A DNA stretch of 16,087 nucleotides from Rhodospirillaceae bacterium (lineage in GTDB: Bacteria > Pseudomonadota > Alphaproteobacteria > DSM-16000 > Inquilinaceae). The notes below the pieces were generated by a model, which was given only the letters and a program-made list of their open reading frames with translations, ran no database searches and was not told the DNA's origin. The position numbers were made by a program, and so were the translations under genes. Position 1 is the first letter of the stretch. Each line of letters begins with the position of its first letter. Below are positions 1 to 6,910 of this stretch, one piece after another. Location: positions 13,819-29,905 of the forward strand of contig JAGQRL010000228.1 of NCBI GenBank assembly GCA_020425485.1, read 5' to 3'.

Positions 1-147
1 GGCGAAATCCAGTCCAACGGCTGGCTGAACGCGCCGGCACCCGAACCGCTGCTGTTCGATGCGGACCTGTCGACCAAATGGGAGCGGGCGATCGCCCAGC
101 TCGGCGTCACCCCCTCGGCGCTGTCGGGCGACGCCGGCCACGCCTGA
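1..147 (+). CDS. C-terminal fragment of an unidentified protein
   Basis: The first reading frame is open from the window edge to a TGA at 145-147 and gives 48 residues, beginning GEIQSNGWLN and ending SGDAGHA. The start and most of the protein lie outside the window. The codons have the G/C-rich third positions of the neighbouring genes, which supports a real coding end. I do not recognise the family from this tail. It converges on murQ, whose stop lies only 15 bases beyond, so the two are not co-transcribed. Confidence 0.6.
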   Translation, partial: GEIQSNGWLNAPAPEPLLFDADLSTKWERAIAQLGVTPSALSGDAGHA

Positions 148-162
148 GGGTAGAAGCGGAAC

Positions 163-1089
163 CTAGATTTCGCCCAGCGCCGTCCGCGCTCGCCGCAGCG
201 AGCCGCCGGTATCGGCCAGAAGCTGTTCGGCCCCTTCGGGGTCGGCCCCGTCGATCACCAGCACCGCGGCCTTCACCCGGCCCTGGCAGGCTTCCAATGC
301 CGTGCGGGCGGCCGTCAGGTCGCAACCGGTGAGCCGGCGCACCAGCCGTTCGGCGCGGGCCACCAGCTTGGCGTTGGTGGCTTCCACATCGACCATCAGG
401 TTGTCGTGCACCCGGTTGAGCCGCACCATCACCAGCGAAGACAGCAGGGTGAGGGCGGCGCGCTGGGCGGTGCCCGCCTTCATGCGGGTGGACCCGGCGA
501 TCACCTCGGCCCCGGTTTCGATCAGGATGGGGTGGTGGGCCGCGGCCAGTAGCGGAGCTTCCGGGGCATTGGCGATGGCCACGGTGAGCGCCCCGGCGGC
601 GGCACCGGCCGTCAGCGCCTGCACGGTGAAGCGGGTGCTGCCGCTGGCGGCCAGGCCCACCAGCACATCGTCGGCTCCGATGCGGGCATCGGCGACCGCC
701 CGGGCGGCGGCGTCCCCGTCGTCCTCCGCCCCTTCGATGGCGCGGGTCAGCGCCGGTGCGCCGCCGGCCACCAGATAGGCCAGCCGTTCCGGCGGCCAGT
801 GGAAGGTCGGCACCAGCTCCACCCCGTCCTGCACGCCCAGCCGGGCCGAGGTGCCGGCCCCGGCATAGACGAAGCGGCCATGCCGGCTGGCGGCAAGCCG
901 GGCCGCCATGGCATCGCCGGCGCGCGCCAGGGCCGGCAGCACCGGCCGCAGGGCAGCCACGGCCGCCGCCTGGCCCTCCCACATGGCGTGCAGCACGTCT
1001 GTGGACTCCCAGGTGTCGAGCCCGTTGTATCGAGCCGAAACGGCTTCGGTGGCGGGTGTATCAGGTTCGGTCATGCCAAGGTCGGTCAC
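163..1089 (-). CDS. murQ: N-acetylmuramic acid 6-phosphate etherase MurQ
   Basis: MurQ removes the lactyl ether from MurNAc-6-phosphate, giving GlcNAc-6-phosphate and D-lactate, in cytoplasmic peptidoglycan recycling. The 308-residue protein has the usual family length and a SIS (sugar isomerase) fold. Visible motifs are the sugar-phosphate loop YAGAGTSARLG (75-85), the segment with E91 matching the first conserved acid of the family, EGAEDDGDAA (119-128) carrying the second, and the MurQ signature ETGAEVIAGSTRMKAG (191-206). The first start is a GTG at 1089; an ATG five codons further in (1074) is the alternative. Neither has a clear Shine-Dalgarno sequence. The gene lies downstream of azlCD on the same strand, but a pair of GGTCTACC repeats 11 bases before the start suggests its own regulation. 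Confidence 0.93.
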   Translation of the reverse strand: MTDLGMTEPDTPATEAVSARYNGLDTWESTDVLHAMWEGQAAAVAALRPVLPALARAGDAMAARLAASRHGRFVYAGAGTSARLGVQDGVELVPTFHWPPERLAYLVAGGAPALTRAIEGAEDDGDAAARAVADARIGADDVLVGLAASGSTRFTVQALTAGAAAGALTVAIANAPEAPLLAAAHHPILIETGAEVIAGSTRMKAGTAQRAALTLLSSLVMVRLNRVHDNLMVDVEATNAKLVARAERLVRRLTGCDLTAARTALEACQGRVKAAVLVIDGADPEGAEQLLADTGGSLRRARTALGEI

Positions 1090-1099
1090 GCCAATATTC

Positions 1100-1127
1100 G
1101 GTCTACCTGTTTCATAGCAGGTCTACC
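1100..1127 (-). promoter_or_regulatory. Direct-repeat operator candidate upstream of murQ
   Basis: The octamer GGTCTACC occurs at 1100-1107 and again at 1120-1127, exactly 20 bases apart, or about two helical turns. Each copy is itself nearly symmetrical (GGT-CT-ACC). Sites built on GGT...ACC arms are typical of GntR/HutC-type repressors of amino-sugar genes (the DasR/NagR family). The inner copy lies only 11 bases from the murQ start, where a bound repressor would block initiation. The regulator itself is not in the window, so its identity is inference. Confidence 0.45.
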
Positions 1128-1152
1128 GGGCGCTGAAAGCCCTGGCGGACTT

Positions 1153-1485
1153 TCACAACCCTGAGACAGCGGCAAGGGTGGCTAGCGTCGTCGCCCCGGC
1201 CAGCACGCCCGGCAGCAGCCGCCGGCCGACCGCCAGATAGCAGCCAACCGCGGCCACCACCGCCGCCAGGCGCATCCACAGGTCGACGGAGGCCAGCGGA
1301 CCCACCGGCACCAGGATCATGCGGGCCACCAGCCCCGCCAGCAGCGCGTAGGCGACACAGGTCACCCAGTCGAGCACCCGGCTGTCCGGCGCCACCCGGC
1401 CGGCCAGCGCCACCCCCAGGCCGCGCCACAGATAGGTGACGACGGCGGCCACGGCGATGGTCAGCCAGGCGAAGGGCTCATCCAT
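1153..1485 (-). CDS. azlD: AzlD-family branched-chain amino acid exporter small subunit
   Basis: This 110-residue, almost wholly hydrophobic protein has about four membrane segments and an N-terminal region (AVVTYLWRGLGVALAGRV) typical of AzlD (PF05437). AzlD works with AzlC as a two-component exporter of branched-chain amino acids or analogues (LIV-E family) in the inner membrane. The ATG at 1485 lies within the end of azlC, overlapping it by 8 bases, and is preceded by GGAGG at a 4-base spacing, so translational coupling is likely. The substrate cannot be read from the sequence. Confidence 0.85.
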   Translation of the reverse strand: MDEPFAWLTIAVAAVVTYLWRGLGVALAGRVAPDSRVLDWVTCVAYALLAGLVARMILVPVGPLASVDLWMRLAAVVAAVGCYLAVGRRLLPGVLAGATTLATLAAVSGL

Positions 1486-2239
1486 TCCGCCTCCGTAACG
1501 GTCTGCGGCCGATCACGAAACCGGCGGTTCCGGCAATCAGCCCGGTGGCGAGCAGCCCCCAATCGGGGCTGAGCAGATGCAGGCTCGGCCCCAGCACCAC
1601 GCCGAAGCCCATGGCCCAGGCATGTGCCGGCACCGCCAGGTTGCGGCTGAGCATCAGCAGGAAATAGATCGGGTTGACCATGATGAGGCCGAGCGAAATG
1701 GCCGCCGGCACCGCATCGGACGCCAGGAAGCCGCACACCGTGCCCGTCAGCGTGGAGGACAGCAGCACCGCGGCGAAGCCGGCGTAGTAGGGCACGCGGT
1801 CGGCCACCGGCACGCGGTGGAACACCGTCATCGCCTGCACCCAGCCGGTGACCGCGATGACGTGGGCCAGCGCATAGAGCTGCCAGCGCGGCGCCCGGCC
1901 GAAGCGCGGCACCAGCGCCAGCGTCATCGGCAGCAGTCGCACATTGGTCAGCGCCACCGCCAGCGCGATGCCGGTCAGCGTGGCCCCGGTGGCGTAAAGC
2001 TCCACCGCCACGATCTGGCCGGGCAGGGCAAAGGTGGCGATGGTCGAGGCGAGGCCGGCGAACAGCGACAGCTCGGCCCCGTGCACCAGCGAGCCGAAGC
2101 CGAGATAGCTGGCGAACAGCAGCAGGGCCGGCGCGCCCAGCGCTTCGATCACGCCACGGCGCAGCGCCCGGCCACCGCCCAGGCGGGCGGCGGGGTCGTC
2201 GGCTGACGCGGGGGGAGCGGGCGGCGGCGGCTGGGTCAC
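1478..2239 (-). CDS. azlC: AzlC-family amino acid exporter large subunit
   Basis: This is the AzlC (PF03591) partner of the overlapping azlD gene. Recognisable features are the early hydrophobic segment, FALPGQIVAVELYATGAT, and the conserved LTNVRLLPMTLALVPRF loop, followed by several more membrane segments and a basic tail (GRRPLRRRNG). I place the start at GTG 2239, giving 253 residues with a proline-rich N-terminus. The frame is open up to an ATG at 2366-2368, but that would begin before the hsp20 terminator and would translate through its hairpin. The true start could be a few codons either side of 2239, because no strong ribosome binding site is visible. Confidence 0.82.
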   Translation of the reverse strand: MTQPPPPAPPASADDPAARLGGGRALRRGVIEALGAPALLLFASYLGFGSLVHGAELSLFAGLASTIATFALPGQIVAVELYATGATLTGIALAVALTNVRLLPMTLALVPRFGRAPRWQLYALAHVIAVTGWVQAMTVFHRVPVADRVPYYAGFAAVLLSSTLTGTVCGFLASDAVPAAISLGLIMVNPIYFLLMLSRNLAVPAHAWAMGFGVVLGPSLHLLSPDWGLLATGLIAGTAGFVIGRRPLRRRNG

Positions 2240-2320
2240 GGCGGGGCGAATGCGGTGAGCTGCGGGGCGGGCAAGGGGCGGAAGCCGGCGTCGCACGTGG
2301 CAACCGGCAACACTCGAGTG

Positions 2321-2357
2321 AACTAACAGAAAACGGCGCCCCACAAGGGGGGCGCCG
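2321..2357 (-). terminator. Rho-independent terminator of the hsp20 gene
   Basis: A perfect 9-bp stem, CGGCGCCCC at 2334-2342 with GGGGCGCCG at 2349-2357, closes a 6-base loop. Read on the minus strand it is followed at once by TTTT (2333-2330) and further T-rich sequence. It lies 57 bases beyond the hsp20 stop codon and before azlC, so it ends hsp20 transcription and separates it from azlCD. Confidence 0.85.
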
Positions 2358-2413
2358 CTGCAAAGCATCCCGCCGGGCGACCGGCTGCTATGCCGGCCGC
2401 CGGCTGGGGTGGG

Positions 2414-2878
2414 TTACGCCGCCTTCTGCTCGATCTTCGGGGCGGTCGCGACCGCCTCCGTTTCGATGGCGATGGTGCGGGGCTTCAGGGCCTCGGGCAC
2501 CTCGCGCACCATGTCGACATGCAGCAGCCCGTTCACCAGGCTGGCAGAACCGACGCGGATGTAGTCGGCAAGCTGGAACCGCCGCTCGAAGGCGCGCCCG
2601 GCGATGCCGCGATAGAGGAACGTGCCGCCCTCTTCCGGCGCCTGCAGGCGGCCCTTCACGATCAGCGTGTTCTCGTGCTGGGTGACTTCGATGTCGGCCT
2701 CGGAGAACCCGGCGACCGCCATGGTGATGCGGTATTCGTTCTCGCCGCGCTTTTCGATGTTGTAGGGCGGGTAGGCGAGCGCGCTGTCGTCAAGGTTCAG
2801 CGCGGAGTCCAGCAGCCGCGACATGCGGTCGAAGCCGACGGTGGAACGGAACAGGGGGGTGAGATCAAAGGTACGCAT
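2414..2878 (-). CDS. Small heat shock protein, Hsp20/IbpA type
   Basis: This 154-residue protein is an ATP-independent holdase chaperone that binds unfolding proteins in the cytoplasm. Its start, MRTFDLTPLFRSTVGFDR, is typical of the bacterial class A (IbpA) proteins. The alpha-crystallin domain covers roughly residues 36-135, including YNIEKRGENEYRITMAVAGF and the conserved NGLL near 116-119. A short TIAI motif at 135-138 resembles the C-terminal IXI anchor. The ATG at 2878 has GGAGG six bases upstream, and that site is predicted to be masked in a thermometer hairpin. The gene is monocistronic, with its own terminator. Confidence 0.93.
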   Translation of the reverse strand: MRTFDLTPLFRSTVGFDRMSRLLDSALNLDDSALAYPPYNIEKRGENEYRITMAVAGFSEADIEVTQHENTLIVKGRLQAPEEGGTFLYRGIAGRAFERRFQLADYIRVGSASLVNGLLHVDMVREVPEALKPRTIAIETEAVATAPKIEQKAA

Positions 2879-2974
2879 GGTGATCCTCCATCAGAAGCGA
2901 TACCAGATGCGGGTCTCCCGGCATGGGCAGATCCCGTCGATCAAAGCGTCGAAGCCCGGTCTGGCGCCTCGACA
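2879..2974 (-). promoter_or_regulatory. ROSE-like RNA thermometer in the hsp20 leader
   Basis: In the minus-strand leader, AUCGCUUC (upstream) can pair with GGAGGAU, which contains the ribosome binding site, across a UGAU loop. This forms seven pairs with a single bulged G in UCGCU opposite AGGA. That is the hallmark of ROSE elements: a U(U/C)GCU stretch facing the Shine-Dalgarno sequence. A second hairpin just upstream (AUGC-CGGG-AGA-CCCG-CAU, with one bulged C) gives the usual multi-hairpin layout. ROSE elements are known to control hsp20 genes in alphaproteobacteria by melting at heat-shock temperature. The 5' boundary is inferred from the promoter. Confidence 0.65.
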
Positions 2975-2980
2975 TCCCTG

Positions 2981-3009
2981 ATTTGGGCGCAGCCCCGGAT
3001 GCGTTCAAG
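2981..3009 (-). promoter_or_regulatory. Candidate RpoH (sigma-32) promoter of the hsp20 gene
   Basis: On the minus strand CTTGAA (3009-3004) is followed after 16 bases by CCCAAAT (2987-2981). This resembles the heat-shock sigma factor pattern CTTGAA-N13-17-CCCCATNT. It would start a transcript near 2974 and give a leader of about 95 bases, a good length for the ROSE element. Confidence 0.45.
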
Positions 3010-3166
3010 ACCCCCTCCGGCGTCCCTGGCTTGCCCCCCTGGCACTGCTCCGCCCAGGCGGATCCGGCATCCCCAAACGGTGCATCGCCACGGAGTGAAC
3101 CCGCCGTTGCCTTGGCTCTGCCACAAGGGCGAATATTAACTTAAGCAAGCTATCGAACCGCCCCTG

Positions 3167-3212
3167 CCCGCCGCGGCGGGGAAGTCGCAATTGCCGCCGC
3201 ATGCGCGGCGGC
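3167..3212. repeat. Two adjacent GC-rich palindromes
   Basis: CCCGCCGCGGCGGG at 3167-3180 is a perfect 14-base palindrome. At 3193-3212, GCCGCCGC and GCGGCGGC form a perfect 8-bp stem around ATGC. Both lie between the hsp20 promoter and the gene at 3289. They have no T tract on either side, so they are not ordinary terminators of a gene I can see. They may be REP-like units or part of a structured leader of the downstream gene. Just upstream, 3131-3150 is an unusually AT-rich patch that may hold its promoter. Confidence 0.4.
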
Positions 3213-3288
3213 GAGGGCAGATAGCTGCGCGCGGCCGGGTGCGGTCCGCCCGGTTCACATCTGGCTTGCTGAGGGGGAGGCTGGACGC

Positions 3289-3954
3289 ATGAGCTACGAA
3301 GAATGGGAGGCCCAGCTTAAGAAATTCACCCAGGAATGCTGGGACGACTTCTACAAGTCCGGTGGCCGCAAGGGCGCCCACGGGACCGAGGAATTCGAAA
3401 AGCTGGTGGAAAAGCGCATCGCCAAATGGGTCGAGACGCATCCGCCACCGGTCGCCGCAGTGAAGAAGACCGCGCAGGCGGGCAAAAGCTCCGCCCAGGT
3501 GATCGAGGAGATCAACGCCGCCAACAAGTCCGCCCAGGCCATGAAGGCGGCGGAGGGCGAGCGGGCCTTCATGCGGCTGCGGCGGGCGAAGAACATGGGC
3601 CGCGGCATCGAAGGGGTGACCAACCTGTCCACCGTCGTCGGCGTCACCGGCACGGTCGGGCTCGGCACCGCCGCGGTGGTGATCGCCAAGGCCGCCTTCA
3701 AGATGTGGGTGGAGGACCAGATCCTCAAAGGCGCCATCGAGGTGACCGAGAAATCGCTCAACGCCATCGAGCTGGCGACCATGCCCAACACCGTCGCCCA
3801 GGCCGAAACCATGTATCAGGCCTATGTGCAGTCCTGCACCCGCATCACGGTGATCCGCGGCGGCATGGTGATCCGCCACAACGACCCGGTGCTCAGCCGC
3901 GAACACTGGTTGGCCAAGACCTATGGGGTGCGCTGGGATGCCCTGTCGAAATAG
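3289..3954 (+). CDS. Unrecognised protein with a glycine-rich hydrophobic segment
   Basis: The 221-residue product matches no family I know. The ATG at 3289 has GGGGGAGG about eight bases upstream. Residues 1-50 are charged and helical (EEWEAQLKKF, EEFEKLVEKRIAKW), then comes a PPP break and an Ala/Lys/Gln-rich helical stretch (55-105). Residues 110-138 form one hydrophobic Gly/Val/Ala-rich segment that could span or insert into a membrane. The rest is mixed, with a single cysteine in QSCTRITVIRGG and a basic end. There is no signal peptide. The gene stands alone, with hairpin-rich sequence on both sides. A membrane-active or envelope-associated role is only a guess. Confidence 0.75.
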   Translation: MSYEEWEAQLKKFTQECWDDFYKSGGRKGAHGTEEFEKLVEKRIAKWVETHPPPVAAVKKTAQAGKSSAQVIEEINAANKSAQAMKAAEGERAFMRLRRAKNMGRGIEGVTNLSTVVGVTGTVGLGTAAVVIAKAAFKMWVEDQILKGAIEVTEKSLNAIELATMPNTVAQAETMYQAYVQSCTRITVIRGGMVIRHNDPVLSREHWLAKTYGVRWDALSK

Positions 3955-4010
3955 GCCGGGCGAAGGGGCGCGCGCCGCCGTCGGCGGGGCTCGCCGGAAA
4001 CCGTTTACAG

Positions 4011-4033
4011 CCCGCCGCCGGCCGGCCGGCGGG
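4011..4033. repeat. GC-rich inverted repeat downstream of the 3289 gene
   Basis: CCCGCCG and CGGCGGG (7-bp stem) flank a nine-base centre. It lies 57 bases after the stop of the preceding gene and could help end or stabilise that transcript, but no T run follows. Confidence 0.3.
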
Positions 4034-4158
4034 TCGCGGCCCCAGGATTTTCCAGGACCCTTTCGGGTGCGGAAACATCGCCTCCGGGGATCGACTTATC
4101 CGTGTGATCGCCTAATCTTGACCCGCCTGCGTACTCCCCCTGCCCACTACGGACTGCC

Positions 4159-4650
4159 ATGACTCCTCCGCCCTCCTTTCCCCACGCCTTCGGCCTTGCC
4201 GCAACCGCGGATGGGCGGGTGGCGCAGATCGGGTTCGTTGGCCGGCTCTACGACGAGGTGCTGGGCCTGCTGATGGAGGCGCGCACCTATTTCCTGCAGC
4301 GCGAGCGCAGCGATGTGGTGGGGATGCCCAGCGAGGCGCGGCTGCTGGTGAGCCAGGAAACCATGCGGATCACCTGCCGGCTGACCCACGCCATGGCGTG
4401 GCTGCTCACCCACAAGGCGGTGGCCGCCGGCGAATACCCGGCCGCCTGGGCGCTGGCCGACGAGCGCCGGCTGGGCGGCCAGGACGTGTGCGAGGAAACC
4501 TACTGGCACGACGACCCGAACCTGCCGCCCAAGGTGCGCGAGCTGCTCACCCGCAGCCTCTCGGTCTACGGCCGCATCTCCCGGCTCGACAACGACATCA
4601 GAACGCCGCCGCCGCGCCCCGGCAGCGGCGGCCTCGCCTTGGTTCGCTAG
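4159..4650 (+). CDS. rcdA: RcdA-like protein (DUF1465)
   Basis: This 163-residue protein belongs to the DUF1465 family. The family pattern is visible in the helical core: LYDEVLGLLMEARTYF (31-45), then QETMRITCRLTHAMAWLLTH (66-85). In Caulobacter crescentus the family member RcdA is an adaptor that delivers the master regulator CtrA and other substrates to the ClpXP protease. The protein is all-helical, with a disordered Pro-rich tail (148-156) that in RcdA takes part in cargo handling. The start at 4159 has only a weak ribosome binding site. The gene appears monocistronic. That it acts in CtrA turnover here is inference from the family. Confidence 0.8.
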   Translation: MTPPPSFPHAFGLAATADGRVAQIGFVGRLYDEVLGLLMEARTYFLQRERSDVVGMPSEARLLVSQETMRITCRLTHAMAWLLTHKAVAAGEYPAAWALADERRLGGQDVCEETYWHDDPNLPPKVRELLTRSLSVYGRISRLDNDIRTPPPRPGSGGLALVR

Positions 4651-4797
4651 GCCGCTTTACGATCAAACGGCCCCGGCCCACCCGGCCCCCCGACAGTTGC
4701 CAATGGCTTGGCTGACCGAGCGGTGTTGAGGGCAGACGCGATCCCGCGAAGGCGGGACCGCGCTGGAGGACCGGGTGCTACTGGGCGCTCCTGGCCG
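4651..4797. other. Intergenic region between rcdA and the dehydrogenase
   Basis: The region lies between convergent genes. The only structure I see is a small hairpin, TCCCGC at 4742-4747 with GCGGGA at 4752-4757, with no T tract. It may act as a weak bidirectional terminator. Confidence 0.3.
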
Positions 4798-5580
4798 CTA
4801 CTGGGCGATCCAGCCGCCATCCATGGAATGGGTGGTGCCGGTCACCTGGGACGCATCCTCGCTGCACAGGAACACCGCCAGGCCGCCGAGCTGTTCGGGC
4901 GTCACGAAGGTCTTGGACGGCTGCTTTTCGCCCAGCAGGGCTTCGCGGGCCTCCGCATCGTTCAGGCCCTTGCTCTCGGCCAGCGCATCCACCTGCTTTT
5001 GCACCAGCGGCGTCAGCACCCAGCCGGGGCAGATGGCGTTGACGGTGATGCCCGACCCGGCGGTTTCCAGCGCCACCACCTTGGTCATCCCCACCAGCCC
5101 GTGCTTGGCCGACACATAGGCCACCTTGTTGACCGAGGCGACGAGGCCATGGGCCGACGCGATGTTGATGATGCGGCCCCAGCGCTGGGCGCGCATCAGC
5201 GGCACCGCCAGGCGGGTGGTGTGGAAGCTGGCCGACAGGTTGATGGCGATCACCGCATCCCAGCGGTCCGGCGGGAAGTCCTCGATCGGGGCGACGAACT
5301 GGATGCCGGCGTTGTTCACCAGGATGTCCAGGCGGCCGTGCTCGTTCTTGGCGTGGTCGATCAGCGCGGCGATTTCCGCCGGCTTCGACATGTCCGCCCC
5401 GTGATAGGTGGCGCGCACGCCGTGGGTGCCGGCGATCTCCGCGCGCAGGGCTTCGATCTCGGCGGCGTCGCCGAAGCCGTTGAGCACGATGTCGGCGCCC
5501 GCAGCGGCCAGGCGGCGGGCAACGCCAAGCCCGATGCCGCTGGTCGATCCGGTGATGATGGCAGTTCTGCCGCGCAGCAT
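4798..5580 (-). CDS. 3-hydroxybutyrate dehydrogenase (SDR family)
   Basis: The enzyme oxidises D-3-hydroxybutyrate to acetoacetate with NAD+, linking polyhydroxybutyrate or ketone-body breakdown to central metabolism in the cytoplasm. The 260-residue length and motifs match bacterial BdhA: TGSTSGIG cofactor loop (10-17), NNAG (89-92), and the SDR tetrad N114, S142, Y155 and K159. The QFVAPIEDFP, NAICPGWVLTPLV and C-terminal SMDGGWIAQ segments are typical of this subfamily rather than of general SDRs. The ATG at 5580 has AGGAGG at a 6-base spacing. The gene stands alone, convergent with rcdA. Confidence 0.9.
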   Translation of the reverse strand: MLRGRTAIITGSTSGIGLGVARRLAAAGADIVLNGFGDAAEIEALRAEIAGTHGVRATYHGADMSKPAEIAALIDHAKNEHGRLDILVNNAGIQFVAPIEDFPPDRWDAVIAINLSASFHTTRLAVPLMRAQRWGRIINIASAHGLVASVNKVAYVSAKHGLVGMTKVVALETAGSGITVNAICPGWVLTPLVQKQVDALAESKGLNDAEAREALLGEKQPSKTFVTPEQLGGLAVFLCSEDASQVTGTTHSMDGGWIAQ

Positions 5581-5700
5581 GGAGGTCCTCCTGGGTTTCT
5601 TGGGCGTCGGTTGGGCGACCCCGTGGAACGGGGGTGCCGGGATGGCGGTGTTATAGCAAATCGGCGGGGGCTTCCGCCGCGTTGTCGGGGCGGGCGAGGC

Positions 5701-5877
5701 TCAGAACTTGAACACCGCGTCCGCGGCGCCGCGGAAATCGCGCTTGGCGGCGATCATCTGCTCGGCCCGCGCGATCTCCCCCTTCAGCTCGACGATGTAC
5801 TCTTCCAGCTCCTCGATCGACAGGTTGTCGAGCGGGCGCGGGCGCTGCGGCAGGGGGCGTGGCTCTTCCTCGATCAT
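5701..5877 (-). CDS. DUF1192-family small protein
   Basis: A 58-residue protein of the alphaproteobacterial DUF1192 family. A Pro/Arg-rich start (EEEPRPLPQRPRPL) is followed by the conserved helical stretch LSIEELEEYIVELKGEI and an end in AADAVFKF, the family signature. Its function is unknown. The frame is open much further upstream, but ATG 5877 has AGAGG six bases before it and marks the start of the conserved region. It is divergent from trcR. Confidence 0.82.
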   Translation of the reverse strand: MIEEEPRPLPQRPRPLDNLSIEELEEYIVELKGEIARAEQMIAAKRDFRGAADAVFKF

Positions 5878-5975
5878 CGGCGTCCTCTTCGGCGGCCGGC
5901 CGGCGCAAACGCTGGCGAACGGCGACGGGTCCGCCAGCACCATGCGGTCGTGGATCGGGCCACGCAACCATGCGG

Positions 5976-6004
5976 TTTGCCGCCGGGGCAGGGCCGCGCT
6001 ATAT
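5976..6004 (+). promoter_or_regulatory. Candidate promoter of trcR
   Basis: TTTGCC (5976-5981) and CTATAT (5999-6004) are spaced by 17 bases and resemble a housekeeping sigma promoter. It would give a leader of about 80 bases before trcR. Confidence 0.4.
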
Positions 6005-6094
6005 GACAAGAAACTGAGTGAACATAGGAAAGGGTGTCGGCGCGCCGGTTGCTGAGGCCCCGCACCCGGGCACGAGACCCGACTTGGAGGAAAG

Positions 6095-6763
6095 ATGATC
6101 CAGCGGCAGCCGCTGATGCCGAAGGCTACGGCCGTTTGGCTGGTCGAGAACACGGCACTCACCTTCGAGCAGATCGCCGCCTTCTGCGGCCTGCACGAGT
6201 TGGAGATCGCGGCGATCGCCGATGGCGAGGTGGCGACCGGCATGGTGGGGCTTGACCCCATCGCCAACGGGCAGTTGACCAAGGACGAGATCGATCGCTG
6301 CCAGGCCGATCCCGACGCGCACCTGGAATTCGCCGAGCAGACGATCCCGCAGCCGGCGATCCGCACCAAGGGTCCGCGCTATACCCCGGTGACCAAGCGG
6401 GCCGACAAGCCCGATGCCATCGCCTGGCTGTTGCGCAATCACCCGGAGCTGACCGATGCCGCCATCGGCCGCCTGATCGGCACCACCAAGCCGACCATCG
6501 CGGCGGTGCGCGACCGCACCCATTGGAACAGCCCCAACATCAAGCCGCGCCATCCGGTGATGCTGGGCCTGTGCAAGCAGGTCGACCTGGACGAAGCGCT
6601 GGACAAGGCCAAGGCGGCACGCCGGCCGATGGACGGCGACGAGACGACGGGCGACGGCGAGATGGCGCCGGTGGGCGACGAGCAGGCGATCTACGAGCCC
6701 GGGACCGAGGCTGAGGCCGAGGACGCGCAGCCGGAACTCCTCGACCTGACGGCGGACAACTGA
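6095..6763 (+). CDS. trcR: TrcR-like cell cycle regulator (DUF1013)
   Basis: The 222-residue product is a DUF1013 protein. The start PLMPKATAVWLVENTALTFE, two helix-turn-helix-like stretches (about 20-45 and 103-140, the latter with DAAIGRLIGTTKPTIAAV) and the WNSPNIKPRHPVMLGLC block are strongly conserved in alphaproteobacteria. The family member TrcR of Caulobacter associates with RNA polymerase and promotes cell-cycle gene expression. The C-terminal 45 residues are acidic and probably disordered. The ATG at 6095 has GGAGG four bases upstream and lies just before the conserved PLMPK. A strong terminator follows, so the gene is monocistronic. Confidence 0.88.
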   Translation: MIQRQPLMPKATAVWLVENTALTFEQIAAFCGLHELEIAAIADGEVATGMVGLDPIANGQLTKDEIDRCQADPDAHLEFAEQTIPQPAIRTKGPRYTPVTKRADKPDAIAWLLRNHPELTDAAIGRLIGTTKPTIAAVRDRTHWNSPNIKPRHPVMLGLCKQVDLDEALDKAKAARRPMDGDETTGDGEMAPVGDEQAIYEPGTEAEAEDAQPELLDLTADN

Positions 6764-6854
6764 TCACCCACCGTCCGCCGCTGCGGGGCGTCCTTAAGGG
6801 GCACCCGGCAGGCTGCGGGGGCAGGGGACCGAAGATTTATTGGCCAGGAATCGA

Positions 6855-6890
6855 AAGGCGCGGCCCCTGGGGGGTCGCGCCTTCTTGTCT
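6855..6890 (+). terminator. Rho-independent terminator of trcR
   Basis: A 13-bp stem runs from 6855-6867 to 6871-6883 (AAGGCGCG...CGCGCCTT, with one G-T pair) closing a TGG loop, and is followed by CTTCTTGTCT. The opposite strand also ends in a short T run, so it may work for the convergent gene at 6911 as well. Confidence 0.75.
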
Positions 6891-6910
6891 GCGGTTCGCG
6901 ATCCGTCGCG

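Noticed and set aside
2240..2368. Longer azlC reading frame starting at 2368
   Set aside because: It would begin upstream of and translate through the hsp20 terminator hairpin, and the added residues are low-complexity and unlike AzlC.
3135..3146. Possible CtrA box (TTAACTTAA)
   Set aside because: The two TTAA halves are one base apart, whereas the CtrA consensus has seven bases between them.
3136..3906. Long minus-strand frame opposite the 3289 gene
   Set aside because: It is a high-GC antisense shadow, rich in His/Gly/Leu without any recognisable motif, and the plus-strand frame has a good ribosome binding site.
4708..6006. 432-residue plus-strand frame across the dehydrogenase
   Set aside because: It lies antisense to a complete SDR enzyme with intact catalytic residues and has the Arg/Gly/His-rich composition of a shadow frame.
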